From assembly GCF_000427645.1 (NCBI RefSeq), contig NZ_KE386571.1:744001-808000 (forward strand): a stretch of 64,000 bases of DNA, given 5' to 3'. The stretch comes from Sphingomonas phyllosphaerae FA2. Its GTDB lineage: Bacteria; Pseudomonadota; Alphaproteobacteria; Sphingomonadales; Sphingomonadaceae. Shown in pieces: positions 44,840 to 53,721 of the stretch. The first letter of the stretch is position 1; each line of letters opens with the position of its first letter. The notes beneath the pieces are model-generated. The model did no database searches, was not told the DNA's origin, and was given only the letters and a program-made list of their open reading frames with translations. The position numbers and the translations under genes are program-made.

Positions 44840-45961
44840 GTGAAGATCGCGGTCGTTCGGGAACAGGCAGCCGGCGAGCGCCGCGTCGCCGCCACGCCGG
44901 AAACGGTGAAGAAGTTCGCCGCGCTGGGCGCGACGCTGGCCGTCGAGGCTGGTGCCGGTGCAGCGGCGTCCTTCGCCGATGCCGATTACGCCGCCGCCGG
45001 GGCGACGATCGGCGACCGCGCCGCGACGCTGGCGGGGGCCGATATCGTGCTGGGGGTGCAGGGCGCGGACCCGGCGTCGCTCGCCGGAGTCGCGCCGGGC
45101 GCATGGGTCGTCGCGGGGCTCAACCCGTTCGGGGAACGCGCGCGGGTCGATGGCTATGCCGCCGCCGGGCTAGAGGCGTTGGCGATGGAGTTCATGCCAC
45201 GCATCACGCGCGCGCAGTCGATGGACATCCTGTCGTCGCAGTCGAACCTCGCCGGTTACAAGGCGGTGCTCGACGCCGCCGCCGAATATGGCCGCGCGTT
45301 CCCGATGATGATGACCGCGGCGGGCACGGTCAGCGCCGCGCGCGTGTTCGTGATGGGCGTCGGCGTGGCGGGTCTTCAGGCGATCGCCACCGCCCGGCGG
45401 CTCGGCGCGCAGGTATCAGCCACGGACGTGCGTTCCGCCACGAAGGAGCAGATCCAGTCGCTCGGCGCCAAGCCGATCTTCGTCGAGAATGTCGCCGGGA
45501 TCGAGGGTGAGGGCTCCGGCGGCTATGCCGGCGAGATGTCGCCAGAATATCAGGCGGCACAGGCCGAGCTTGTCTCTTCGCACATCGCCAAGCAGGATAT
45601 CGTCATCACCACCGCGCTGATCCCCGGCCGCGCCGCGCCGCGGCTGGTCAGCGACGCGCAGCTCGCGTCGATGCGCCCCGGTTCGGTGGTCGTCGACCTC
45701 GCGGTCGAGCAGGGCGGCAACGTCGAGGGCGCGGTCGCGGGCGAGGTGGTCGAGCGGCACGGCGTGAAGATCGTCGGGCATCGCAACGTCGCGGGCCGGC
45801 TGCCCGCCGATGCCTCGGCGCTGTTCTCGCGCAATCTCTACAATTTCCTCTCGACCTTCTGGGACAAGGAACAGGGGCGGCCGGTGCTCGATGACGAGAT
45901 CGGCGACGCGATCCGGCTGACGAAGGACGGGAAGGTCGTCAACGCGCGGCTGCTGTCGTGA
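44840..45961 (+). CDS. pntAA: NAD(P) transhydrogenase alpha subunit, part 1
   Basis: This is the NAD(H)-binding domain I of the proton-translocating transhydrogenase, which makes NADPH from NADH. The 373-residue protein starts at a GTG (MKIAVVREQAAGERRVAATP). It has the conserved EFMPRITRAQSMDILSSQSNLAGYKAV and the Rossmann loop GVGVAGLQAIATARRLGA. In E. coli this is fused with the membrane part. Here, as in other alphaproteobacteria, it is separate. The stop overlaps the next gene's GTG start (GTGA). Confidence 0.95.
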   Translation: MKIAVVREQAAGERRVAATPETVKKFAALGATLAVEAGAGAAASFADADYAAAGATIGDRAATLAGADIVLGVQGADPASLAGVAPGAWVVAGLNPFGERARVDGYAAAGLEALAMEFMPRITRAQSMDILSSQSNLAGYKAVLDAAAEYGRAFPMMMTAAGTVSAARVFVMGVGVAGLQAIATARRLGAQVSATDVRSATKEQIQSLGAKPIFVENVAGIEGEGSGGYAGEMSPEYQAAQAELVSSHIAKQDIVITTALIPGRAAPRLVSDAQLASMRPGSVVVDLAVEQGGNVEGAVAGEVVERHGVKIVGHRNVAGRLPADASALFSRNLYNFLSTFWDKEQGRPVLDDEIGDAIRLTKDGKVVNARLLS

Positions 45962-46434
45962 GGCGGGGCTGGGGCGCGCTGTTCGGACTGCTGTTGGCGA
46001 CCACTGCCGCAGCGCAATCGCCCGACAAGGCCGATCGCCAGACCTTCTACGATCTCGTCGATCGCTACCAGATGTTCGTCGTGCCGCATTGCGACGCGGC
46101 GACGATCGATGCCTATCGTGCGCAGAATGCCGCGCGTGACGCCGCCTTCGTCCAGTCGTTGCAGGGGACGAAGCTGGCGAGCGTCTATGCGCGCGCGGTG
46201 GCGGATCGCCAGAAGCACGATCGCAAGACCGTCTATGACTGTCAGCCGACCGCCACCCCGCGTCCCGCGCCGACCGGGCGGACGGTTGCCCAGCGTCGTC
46301 GCGCCGAGCGCGAGGCCGCTCGGCAAGTCGCCGCCGAGGCGAAGCGCGACCGCACCGAAATCTTCACCGAGGGCGACCGGATCTTCGCTGAGATGGTGGC
46401 ATTGCGCGACCGAACGGCCGCGGCGCCGCGCTGA
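45958..46434 (+). CDS. Hypothetical exported protein inside the pnt operon
   Basis: A 158-residue protein with a signal peptide (MRRGWGALFGLLLATTAAAQ). A helical region with two cysteines (PHCDA and YDCQP) follows, then a basic coiled-coil-like C-terminus rich in Arg, Glu and Ala (AQRRRAEREAARQVAAEAKR). The GTG start overlaps the pntAA stop, and pntAB follows after 15 bases. It therefore interrupts the usual pntAA-pntAB order. I do not recognise a family. Confidence 0.75.
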   Translation: MRRGWGALFGLLLATTAAAQSPDKADRQTFYDLVDRYQMFVVPHCDAATIDAYRAQNAARDAAFVQSLQGTKLASVYARAVADRQKHDRKTVYDCQPTATPRPAPTGRTVAQRRRAEREAARQVAAEAKRDRTEIFTEGDRIFAEMVALRDRTAAAPR

Positions 46435-46449
46435 ACGAAAGGGGCCAGC

Positions 46450-46743
46450 ATGGACTTCATCGCGATCCTGTCGATCTTCGTACTCGCGTGTTTTGTCGGC
46501 TATTACGTCGTCTGGTCGGTCACGCCGGCACTGCACACGCCGCTGATGGCGGTGACGAACGCGATCTCCAGCGTCATCATTGTCGGCGCGCTGATCGCCA
46601 GTGCGGCGGCGGGGAGCCTCGGCGGCAAGTGGCTGGGGCTGCTGGCGGTGGTGCTGGCGAGCATCAACATCTTCGGCGGCTTCGCGGTCACGCAGCGGAT
46701 GCTCGCGATGTACAAGAAGAAGGAGCGGCCGGCGGCGAAGTGA
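46450..46743 (+). CDS. pntAB: NAD(P) transhydrogenase alpha subunit, part 2
   Basis: The 97-residue membrane piece of the transhydrogenase, with three or four helices (FIAILSIFVLACFVGYYVVW, then TPLMAVTNAISSVIIVGAL). The motif AISSVIIVGAL is typical. The ribosome site is AAAGGGG. It is followed by a 224-base gap containing family C repeats before pntB. Confidence 0.95.
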   Translation: MDFIAILSIFVLACFVGYYVVWSVTPALHTPLMAVTNAISSVIIVGALIASAAAGSLGGKWLGLLAVVLASINIFGGFAVTQRMLAMYKKKERPAAK

Positions 46744-46757
46744 CCGTCGCCTAAACG

Positions 46758-46890
46758 CCGTCGCCCCTGCGAAGGCAGGGGCCCATGACTGTAGAGTGGA
46801 AGAACAAGGTCTGACACAGATACGAGATCCCTGTGTCAAACCGCTCGATGGACGAAACAGACATAGGCCCCTGCCTTCGCAGGGGCGACG
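46758..46890. repeat. Intergenic inverted repeat, family C copy 3, inside the pnt operon
   Basis: Ends read CCGTCGCCCCTGCGAAGGCA and TGCCTTCGCAGGGGCGACG. A half-copy (GCCCCTGCCTGCGCAGGGGC, near 46923-46942) follows before the pntB start. The element separates pntAB from pntB, which must be produced in matching amounts. Confidence 0.87.
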
Positions 46891-46967
46891 TACCCGGGGG
46901 AGCAGCACCCCCATAGTCACAAGCCCCTGCCTGCGCAGGGGCGACAAGGTCGGGGGAGCAGAGCCTA

Positions 46968-48458
46968 GTGCAACACGCCGTCAATCCATGGGTCGCCTTT
47001 GCGTACCTCGTCGCGGGCGTGTGCTTCATCCTCGCGCTGCGCGGCCTGTCGAGCCCGACCACCAGCCAGCGCGGCAATCGCTTCGGCATGATCGGCATGG
47101 CGATTGCGGTCGTCACGACGCTCGTCACGCATGTCCCGACGATTACCGTGCTGGTCGAAGGCGCCGACTATGCGGCGTTGTTGTCAGCGATCGACACCGT
47201 CGCGGTGTTCGAGATCGTCGCCGCGATCGCGCTGGGCGCCGCCATCGGGCTGACCACCGCGCGCCGCATCGCGATGACCGCAATGCCGCAGCTGGTCGCG
47301 GCCTTCCACAGTCTCGTCGGGCTGGCCGCGGTGCTCGTCGCCGCCGCCGCGTACCTCAACCCGGTCGCGTTCGGGATCGCGCTCCCGTTGCTGACCCCGG
47401 ACGGCGCGGTCGCGCTCATCAACCCGGTCAGCCGCGTCGAAATGGGGCTGGGCGTCGCGATCGGCGCAATCACCTTCTCCGGCTCGGTGATTGCCTTCCT
47501 CAAGCTCAACGGCAACATGGGCGGCAAGCCGATCCTGCTGCCCGCGCGCCACGTCATCAACCTCGGCGTGCTCGCCGCAAGCGTCGCGCTGGTCGGCTAT
47601 TTTACGCTCGACCAGAGCCCGTGGGTATTCTGGACGATCACGATCCTGTCGTTCGCGATCGGCTTCCTGCTGATCGTGCCCATCGGCGGCGCGGACATGC
47701 CGGTGGTGGTGTCGATGCTCAACAGCTATTCGGGCTGGGCCGCCGCGGCGATGGGCTTCACGCTCCACAACAGCGCGATGATCATCACCGGCGCTTTGGT
47801 CGGCTCCTCGGGCGCGATCCTCAGCTACATCATGTGCCGCGCGATGAACCGCAGCTTCATCAGCGTGATCGCGGGCGGATTCGGCGCGGAGGCATCGGCC
47901 GGCGGGGCAGGTGGCACCAAAACGGATCGACCGTGGAAGCGCGGTTCGGCCGAGGATGCGGCCTTCCTGATGAGCCAGGCCGAACAGGTCATCATCGTCC
48001 CCGGCTATGGCATGGCGGTCGCACAGGCGCAGCACGTGCTACGCGAAATGGGCGACAAGCTGAAGGCGCAGGGAGTGCGCGTCAAGTATGCGATCCACCC
48101 GGTCGCGGGACGAATGCCGGGCCATATGAACGTGTTGCTGGCCGAAGCGAACGTGCCGTACGACGAGGTGTTCGAGCTGGAGGACATCAACTCCGAATTC
48201 GCGCAGACCGACGTCGCCTTCGTCATCGGCGCGAACGACGTCACCAACCCGGCGGCGAAGACCGACAAGACCTCGCCGATCTACGGGATGCCCGTGCTCG
48301 ACGTCGAAAAGGCCAAAACGGTGTTGTTCGTGAAACGTTCGATGGGCGGTCTCGGCTATGCCGGCGTCGACAACGACGTTTTCTACAGGGACAATACGAT
48401 GATGCTACTGGCCGACGCGAAGAAGATGGTCGAGGATATCGTCAAGGCGCTGGACTGA
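46968..48458 (+). CDS. pntB: NAD(P) transhydrogenase beta subunit
   Basis: The 496-residue protein has about nine N-terminal membrane helices, with the conserved proton-channel and hinge regions, and a C-terminal NADP(H)-binding domain III. In that domain VPGYGMAVAQAQ, HPVAGRMPGHMNVLLAEA and VIGANDVTNPAA are clear. The start is a GTG with GGGGGAG nine bases upstream. The gene is directly followed by a winged-helix regulator gene after three bases. Confidence 0.97.
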   Translation: MQHAVNPWVAFAYLVAGVCFILALRGLSSPTTSQRGNRFGMIGMAIAVVTTLVTHVPTITVLVEGADYAALLSAIDTVAVFEIVAAIALGAAIGLTTARRIAMTAMPQLVAAFHSLVGLAAVLVAAAAYLNPVAFGIALPLLTPDGAVALINPVSRVEMGLGVAIGAITFSGSVIAFLKLNGNMGGKPILLPARHVINLGVLAASVALVGYFTLDQSPWVFWTITILSFAIGFLLIVPIGGADMPVVVSMLNSYSGWAAAAMGFTLHNSAMIITGALVGSSGAILSYIMCRAMNRSFISVIAGGFGAEASAGGAGGTKTDRPWKRGSAEDAAFLMSQAEQVIIVPGYGMAVAQAQHVLREMGDKLKAQGVRVKYAIHPVAGRMPGHMNVLLAEANVPYDEVFELEDINSEFAQTDVAFVIGANDVTNPAAKTDKTSPIYGMPVLDVEKAKTVLFVKRSMGGLGYAGVDNDVFYRDNTMMLLADAKKMVEDIVKALD

Positions 48459-48461
48459 GCC

Positions 48462-49382
48462 GTGGCGACTCCGTTCGGTTTTGCCGGCGGGCGGATGACG
48501 GCGTTCGTGCTCGTAACGATGGACGCGGTCGGCGGCGCGGCTGCGCAGGAGGCGATCGCGCTGATCGGCGGTGAGTTGGACACGCCGATCGCCCTGCAAC
48601 AGGCGACGACGGTGCTCGCCACGCTGCCCGAGCCGGCACCGGTGATGGTGCTCGATCTCGACGGCGCACCCGACGAGGTGGCGCACGACGTCGTCGCGGT
48701 CGCCGGAATGCTGGCGCAGGCGCGCGCGTGGCGCTGCGTCGTCGCGATGAGCGTCGCTCAGATCGATCTGGTGATCGCGGCGCTCGGCGATGCGGCGGAC
48801 GAGGTGCAATTGCTCTGCGCGCCGAGCCCGGCCGAATGGATCGGCGCGCTGGCGATCGCCGCCGCACGCGGCCCCGGGGCGGTGCGCGCCGCCGACGAGG
48901 AGCGCGAGCGGTTGGCGCGGCTCAGTGCCGAGGTGGCGCGCATCGCCGAGATGCTGACGCGCTTTACCGAGCGTGAGGGCAGCGACCGTGCTGAAGACCG
49001 TCGTCGCGCCTTCGCCCCCGCGCCCGCCAGCGCGGACATCACCGCGGGCGCGGTGCGCGACGTGCTGCGCGCGCGGCGTCTGCGTGATCGGTTCTTCGGC
49101 GATGGGCTGTTCGAAGATCCGGCGTGGGACATGCTGCTCGACCTGTTCGCTGCGCAACTTGAGGGTGCGCGCGTCTCGGTCTCCAGCCTGTGCATCGCCG
49201 CTGCCGTCGCGCCGACCACAGCGCTGCGCTGGATCGGGAAGCTCACCGCCGCCCGCCTGCTCGACCGTGCACCCGATCCCGAGGATCGCCGTCGCGCGTT
49301 CGTCGCGCTGACGGACGAGGCGCGTGGCGCGATGCACCGCTATGTCGCGGCACTGGCCGAGGCGCGGCTGCCGTTCGTGTGA
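48462..49382 (+). CDS. Winged-helix (MarR-like) regulator
   Basis: The 306-residue protein has a C-terminal winged helix of the MarR type: SVSSLCIAAAVAPTTALRWIGKLTAARLLDRAPDPEDRRRAFVALT (residues about 235-280). It also has an N-terminal region of about 130 residues that looks receiver-like (VMVLDLDGAP, then VVAMSVAQ) without a clear phosphoacceptor. The two are joined by a helical linker. It starts three bases after pntB and is probably part of that operon. Its targets are unknown. A tRNA gene on the other strand follows immediately. Confidence 0.8.
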   Translation: MATPFGFAGGRMTAFVLVTMDAVGGAAAQEAIALIGGELDTPIALQQATTVLATLPEPAPVMVLDLDGAPDEVAHDVVAVAGMLAQARAWRCVVAMSVAQIDLVIAALGDAADEVQLLCAPSPAEWIGALAIAAARGPGAVRAADEERERLARLSAEVARIAEMLTRFTEREGSDRAEDRRRAFAPAPASADITAGAVRDVLRARRLRDRFFGDGLFEDPAWDMLLDLFAAQLEGARVSVSSLCIAAAVAPTTALRWIGKLTAARLLDRAPDPEDRRRAFVALTDEARGAMHRYVAALAEARLPFV

Positions 49383-49388
49383 GGGAGA

Positions 49389-49464
49389 TGGTGGGCGCTG
49401 ACGGGTTCGAACCGCCGACCTACTCGGTGTAAACGAGCCGCTCTACCAGCTGAGCTAAGCGCCC
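49389..49464 (-). tRNA. tRNA-Val (anticodon UAC)
   Basis: On the minus strand the sequence from 49464 folds as a cloverleaf. It has acceptor GGGCGCT paired with AGCGCCC, D arm GCTCAGCTGGTAGAGC, and anticodon stem GCTCG/CGAGT with loop TTTACAC, giving anticodon TAC. The T arm is GGCGGTTCGAACCCGTC. The CCA end is encoded (49391-49389). The total is 76 nucleotides. Confidence 0.95.
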
Positions 49465-49560
49465 GACGGGGATGACTGTCTGCCATCGGCCGGAACGCCC
49501 TCCATACAGGCGTTCGGAGCCGGATCAAGGGGGCGGTCTCGCCACCGGAACCGCCCTGCC

Positions 49561-49635
49561 GTCATTGCGAGCGTAGCGAAGCAGTCCAGAGCCGGACCAG
49601 GATGTCCTGGATTGCTTCGCTACGCTCGCAATGAC
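49561..49635. repeat. Intergenic inverted repeat, family B copy 4
   Basis: A 75-bp palindrome with arms GTCATTGCGAGCGTAGCGAA and TTCGCTACGCTCGCAATGAC, in the gap between tRNA-Val and the XpaC-like gene. A family D copy follows 30 bases later. Confidence 0.9.
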
Positions 49636-49665
49636 GGACCGGGTCGATGTCATACCGCTCTCGGT

Positions 49666-49746
49666 CGTCGCCCCGGACTTGATCCGGGGCCCCGCTAATC
49701 ATCGGCCGGGCAAAAGAAGCGGTGCCGGGCCAAGCCCGGGACGACG
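49666..49746. repeat. Intergenic inverted repeat, family D copy 2
   Basis: It begins CGTCGCCCCGGACTTGATCC and ends with GCCAAGCCCGGGACGACG. The inner CCCCGCT and GAAGCGGTG segments pair partly. It lies just past the stop of the XpaC-like gene. With family B copy 4 it fills most of a 291-base gap without a gene. Confidence 0.8.
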
Positions 49747-49755
49747 AACCCGGCA

Positions 49756-50454
49756 TCACTCCCCCGACGCCGCGCCCTCCTCGTATTTCACCTGCAAATA
49801 CCGTCGCTTCGTCTCCAACGCATCGAGATCGCCCTGCGCCAGCCGCTCGCTGATCTCCCCCAGTTCGCGCTCGATCACGGCGAGCCCCTCGACCAGTTGC
49901 TGGTCGGGGGTCATACCGTTGCGCGGGCTGTTGCGCATCGCTGGCGGCACGCGCGTATAATCGGCCACGAAGCTCGGCAATTGCTCGCCGACCAGCCGCC
50001 GCAGCTCCGCAGCCAGCGGGCTGTCCTCGTCGAGTGTGGCGACCTGCACGCCCAGCGTGTCGAGCCGCACGTCGAGCTGGTGGAGCACGCCTTGCGCCGG
50101 CGCGGGCAGCGCCGCGCGCCGCGCGTCGAGCCAGCGCGCCGCCTGCGCGGGGACCGCCTTCACCTCCGATTTCACGATCCGCTCGGGTGTCGGCACCGGA
50201 GTCGCGGGGGCGAACAGCACCAGCATCGTCAGCGCCACGATCAACGCCGCGACCGCGACCATCCCGAACGCGCCCAATCCCATCAGCATCGCGACCGTCA
50301 GGATCACGCCCGAGCCGATCACAACAGCCGCCGCGCGCTTGCGACGGCCGCCACGCCCCCTTCGCGGCCGCCGCTGGAGCGGGATCACCGCACCGCCGCG
50401 TCGCCGCTCGCGCGCGATCTGCGCAACCGCCACCGCGTCGTCCACGTCGGTCAC
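49756..50454 (-). CDS. XpaC-like membrane protein
   Basis: A 232-residue protein with a basic N-terminus, two adjacent membrane helices (residues about 42-82) and a helical C-terminal half. In that half HQLDVRLDTLGVQVATLDEDSPLAAELRRLVGEQLPSFVADYTRVP matches the 5-bromo-4-chloroindolyl phosphate hydrolysis (XpaC) family. XpaC genes commonly lie next to telA, as here, where the genes overlap by four bases. The biochemical role is unclear despite the name. Confidence 0.8.
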   Translation of the reverse strand: MTDVDDAVAVAQIARERRRGGAVIPLQRRPRRGRGGRRKRAAAVVIGSGVILTVAMLMGLGAFGMVAVAALIVALTMLVLFAPATPVPTPERIVKSEVKAVPAQAARWLDARRAALPAPAQGVLHQLDVRLDTLGVQVATLDEDSPLAAELRRLVGEQLPSFVADYTRVPPAMRNSPRNGMTPDQQLVEGLAVIERELGEISERLAQGDLDALETKRRYLQVKYEEGAASGE

Positions 50455-51656
50455 AGCGACTCCAGCTTGAACTGCTCGGCCCCGCCGGCGACGCGGTTCT
50501 GCGTCGCGCCCTCGGCGCGCGCGATATAGCCGCGCGACTTATCCACCTCGTTGCCCAGCGTGTCGACCGTCACCTTCATCGTGTCGAGCGCCTTCAGCTT
50601 GAACGTGTCGATCGCGTCCATCGTGTCATAGATGTTCTGGAACGCGCGTTGCAGCGTCTCCAGCGGGATCGTCGACGCCGCCGCCTGCTCATGAATGCGC
50701 GCGGTGTTCTGGCGCAGCAAATTGCCGGTCGAATCGATCAGTCCCGCGGTGGTGGTATTGAGCTGCGTGATCTGCTCCAGCACCAGTTTCTGGTTGGTCA
50801 GCGCCTGCGCCACCGTCACCGCAGTCCGCAGCGCCGCGACCGTCGTGGTGCTGGCGCGATCGACGCCCTTGATCAGCTCGACATTGTTCTTTTTGACCAG
50901 ATCGAGCGCCAGATAGCCCTGCACCGTCACCGCCATCTGCGTCAGCAGGTCCTGCGTCCGCTGCCGCGCGTAGAACAGCGCGCTCTCACGGATCGCCTTG
51001 GCCTTGGCAGGATCGGTGTGATCCAGTTCGTTGGCCTTGTCCTCCAACCGCGCGTCCATCGTGCGCGACAGATGGATCATCTGCTCCAGCCGCCCCATCG
51101 CGGTCCACAGGTTGGCGCGTTCGGTATCGATCGCGGCATTGTCCATCAGCAGCTCGTCCTTGCCGCTGCCCAGGCTCTTCAGGATCGACGCGATATGCGT
51201 CTGCGACGATTTGTAGCCGTCGAAATAATTGCGGACCTTGTTGCCGAACGGGATCACCCCGAACAGCTTCTGCGGCGCGGTCAGCTTGCCGCGCTTGCCC
51301 GGATCGAGATCCTCGACGACGCGGCGCAGCTCGGCGAGGTCCTTGCCGACGCCGGCCTCCTGATCCATCGCGCGCACCGGGCGATCGAGGAAGCGGTTCG
51401 ACTGGCCGGCCGCGTCGCGAATCTCCTTCTGTCCCATCGCGGTGATCGCATCGACGCGCTTGCCGAATTCTGGCGAGTTGACATCTTCGGCGATCAATTG
51501 CTCGACGAACGCATCGACGCGCCGCTCCAACTCGCTGCGCTTGCTGTCGTCGACCGGCACCAGCCCGGCGGCCTTCTCGGCGCGTACCTCGGGTACCGGA
51601 TCGGGCGGGGTCAGCACCAGCGTCGGCTCGGTCGCGTCGTTCGGAGCGGTCGCCAT
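50451..51656 (-). CDS. TelA family toxic-anion resistance protein
   Basis: The 401-residue, strongly helical protein is of the TelA/KlaA family. Typical regions are KLFGVIPFGNKVRNYFDGYKSSQTHIASILKSL and the late NTTTAGLIDSTGNLLRQN. The family was named for tellurite resistance on plasmids. Chromosomal members with XpaC neighbours are widespread, and their normal role is unknown. The start is the ATG giving MATAPND. The open frame continues 20 codons upstream. It is divergent from typA. Confidence 0.9.
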   Translation of the reverse strand: MATAPNDATEPTLVLTPPDPVPEVRAEKAAGLVPVDDSKRSELERRVDAFVEQLIAEDVNSPEFGKRVDAITAMGQKEIRDAAGQSNRFLDRPVRAMDQEAGVGKDLAELRRVVEDLDPGKRGKLTAPQKLFGVIPFGNKVRNYFDGYKSSQTHIASILKSLGSGKDELLMDNAAIDTERANLWTAMGRLEQMIHLSRTMDARLEDKANELDHTDPAKAKAIRESALFYARQRTQDLLTQMAVTVQGYLALDLVKKNNVELIKGVDRASTTTVAALRTAVTVAQALTNQKLVLEQITQLNTTTAGLIDSTGNLLRQNTARIHEQAAASTIPLETLQRAFQNIYDTMDAIDTFKLKALDTMKVTVDTLGNEVDKSRGYIARAEGATQNRVAGGAEQFKLESL

Positions 51657-51838
51657 CGTCACGTCATCCTTCTCTCTCGGCGCGCGCATTGTCCTTCGTC
51701 CGCGGCCGGCTTTCAACTGTGTTGTTCATGTAATACGCCACGACACCGCTGTCGAGGCACTGGCATCCGACGGAACTTTCCGCTATGCGCCGCGGCGAAA
51801 CTGCCTGCGGACAAAGCGGGCCACCCTCAGGAACCCGT

Positions 51839-53659
51839 ATGAACCTGCGCAATATCGCCATCATCGCGCACGTCGATCATGGCAAGACCACCCTCGTCGA
51901 TCAGTTGTTCCGTCAGTCCGGCACGTTCCGCGACAACCAGCGCGTCGAGGAGCGCGCGATGGATTCGAACGATCTCGAAAAGGAGCGCGGGATCACCATT
52001 CTCGCCAAGCCGACCTCGATCGAGTGGGAAGGCACGCGCATCAACATCGTCGATACGCCGGGCCACGCCGACTTCGGCGGCGAGGTGGAGCGGATCCTCT
52101 CGATGGTCGACGGCGTGATCCTGCTGGTCGACGCCGCCGAGGGCGCGATGCCGCAGACCAAGTTCGTCACCGGCAAGGCGCTGGCGCTGGGGCTGCGCCC
52201 GATCGTCGTCGTCAACAAAGTCGACCGGTCGGACGCGCGTATCCAGGAAGTGCTCGACGAAGTGTTCGACCTGTTCGTCGCGCTGGAAGCGACCGACGAG
52301 CAGCTGGACTTCCCGGTCCTCTACGCGTCGGGCCGCAACGGCTATGCCTCGACCGACATGGATCGTCGTGAGGGCACGCTGACCCCGCTGTTCCAGAAGA
52401 TCGTCGATCATGTTCCGCCGCCCGCGCTGGATCAGGACGCGCCGTTCACGTTTCTCGTCACGCTGCTGGACCGCGACAACTTCCTTGGCCGTATCCTCAC
52501 CGGACGCGTCCAGTCTGGCGTCGTCAAGCTGAACCAGCCGATCCACGCGCTCGACAATCAGGGCAACGTCATCGAAACCGGCCGCGCGTCGAAGCTGATG
52601 AGCTTCCGCGGGCTGGAGCGCGTGCCGGTCGAAGAGGCGCGCGCGGGCGACATCATCTCGCTCGCCGGCCTCGCGGTCGCGACCGTCGCCAACACGATCT
52701 GCGACACCAGCGTCAGCGTGCCGATCCAGGCGCAGCCGATCGATCCGCCGACGCTGTCGATGCGCTTCGCGGTCAACGACTCGCCGATGGCGGGGCGTGA
52801 GGGCAGCAAGGTGACGAGCCGCATGATCCGCGACCGCCTGATGCGCGAAGCCGAGACCAACGTCGCGATCAAGGTGACCGAGGCCGCCGACCGTGACAGC
52901 TTCGAGGTCGCCGGGCGCGGCGAGCTTCAGCTCGGCGTGCTGATCGAGACGATGCGCCGCGAGGGCTTCGAGCTGGGGATCAGCCGTCCGCGCGTGCTGT
53001 TCGGTGAGGACGAGGACGGCAAGAAGACCGAGCCGTACGAAACCGTCATCATCGACGTCGATGAGGAGCATTCGGGCACGGTCGTCGAGAAGATGAACCT
53101 GCGTAAAGCCGAGATGACCGACATGCGGCCGTCGACCGGCGGCAAGACGCGCATCACCTTCTCCGCGCCGTCGCGCGGGATGATCGGCTATCACGGCGAG
53201 TTCCTGTCGGACACGCGCGGCACCGGCATCATGAACCGGTTGTTCGAGAAGTACGGCCCGCACAAGGGCAATATCGAGGGCCGTAAGAACGGCGTCCTCA
53301 TCTCGAACGGCGCGGGCGAAGCACAGGGCTATGCGCTCGGCCCGCTTGAGGATCGCGGCATCCTGTTCGTCGGCCACGGCGAGGCGCTGTACGAGGGCAT
53401 GATCATCGGCGAGAACGCCAAGACGGATGACCTTGAGGTCAATCCGATGAAGGCGAAGCAGCTGACCAACTTCCGCGCGAGCGGCGGCAAGGACGATGCG
53501 ATCCGCCTGACCCCGCCGAAGAAGATGACGCTGGAACAGGCGATTGCGTATATTGACGACGACGAGATGGTCGAAGTGACCCCGAAGTCGATCCGGCTGC
53601 GCAAGCGCTTCCTCGACCCGAACGAGCGCAAGCGCGCCAGCCGCGCGAAGGCGGCGTAA
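51839..53659 (+). CDS. typA: Translational GTPase TypA/BipA
   Basis: TypA is a ribosome-binding GTPase related to EF-G and LepA, needed for ribosome assembly and stress adaptation. The 606-residue protein has G1 AHVDHGKTT, the switch region ERGITILAK, G3 DTPGHADFGGEV, G4 NKVDRSD and the TypA-specific C-terminal domain (GRKNGVLISNGAGEAQGYALG). The start is the ATG giving MNLRNIAIIAHVDHG. The open frame extends upstream but adds nothing conserved. A hairpin about 120 bases past the stop may end the transcript. Confidence 0.97.
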   Translation: MNLRNIAIIAHVDHGKTTLVDQLFRQSGTFRDNQRVEERAMDSNDLEKERGITILAKPTSIEWEGTRINIVDTPGHADFGGEVERILSMVDGVILLVDAAEGAMPQTKFVTGKALALGLRPIVVVNKVDRSDARIQEVLDEVFDLFVALEATDEQLDFPVLYASGRNGYASTDMDRREGTLTPLFQKIVDHVPPPALDQDAPFTFLVTLLDRDNFLGRILTGRVQSGVVKLNQPIHALDNQGNVIETGRASKLMSFRGLERVPVEEARAGDIISLAGLAVATVANTICDTSVSVPIQAQPIDPPTLSMRFAVNDSPMAGREGSKVTSRMIRDRLMREAETNVAIKVTEAADRDSFEVAGRGELQLGVLIETMRREGFELGISRPRVLFGEDEDGKKTEPYETVIIDVDEEHSGTVVEKMNLRKAEMTDMRPSTGGKTRITFSAPSRGMIGYHGEFLSDTRGTGIMNRLFEKYGPHKGNIEGRKNGVLISNGAGEAQGYALGPLEDRGILFVGHGEALYEGMIIGENAKTDDLEVNPMKAKQLTNFRASGGKDDAIRLTPPKKMTLEQAIAYIDDDEMVEVTPKSIRLRKRFLDPNERKRASRAKAA

Positions 53660-53721
53660 GGCGAGGCGGCAAGCGGGCAGCAACGCTGCCCGCGCGCTCA
53701 AGCCTCGCCCGGCCGGCGGCG

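Noticed and set aside
46601..48574. A plus-strand frame of over 650 codons overlapping pntB
   Set aside because: It is a different frame from pntB, runs through the repeat region, and encodes Arg-rich sequence only.
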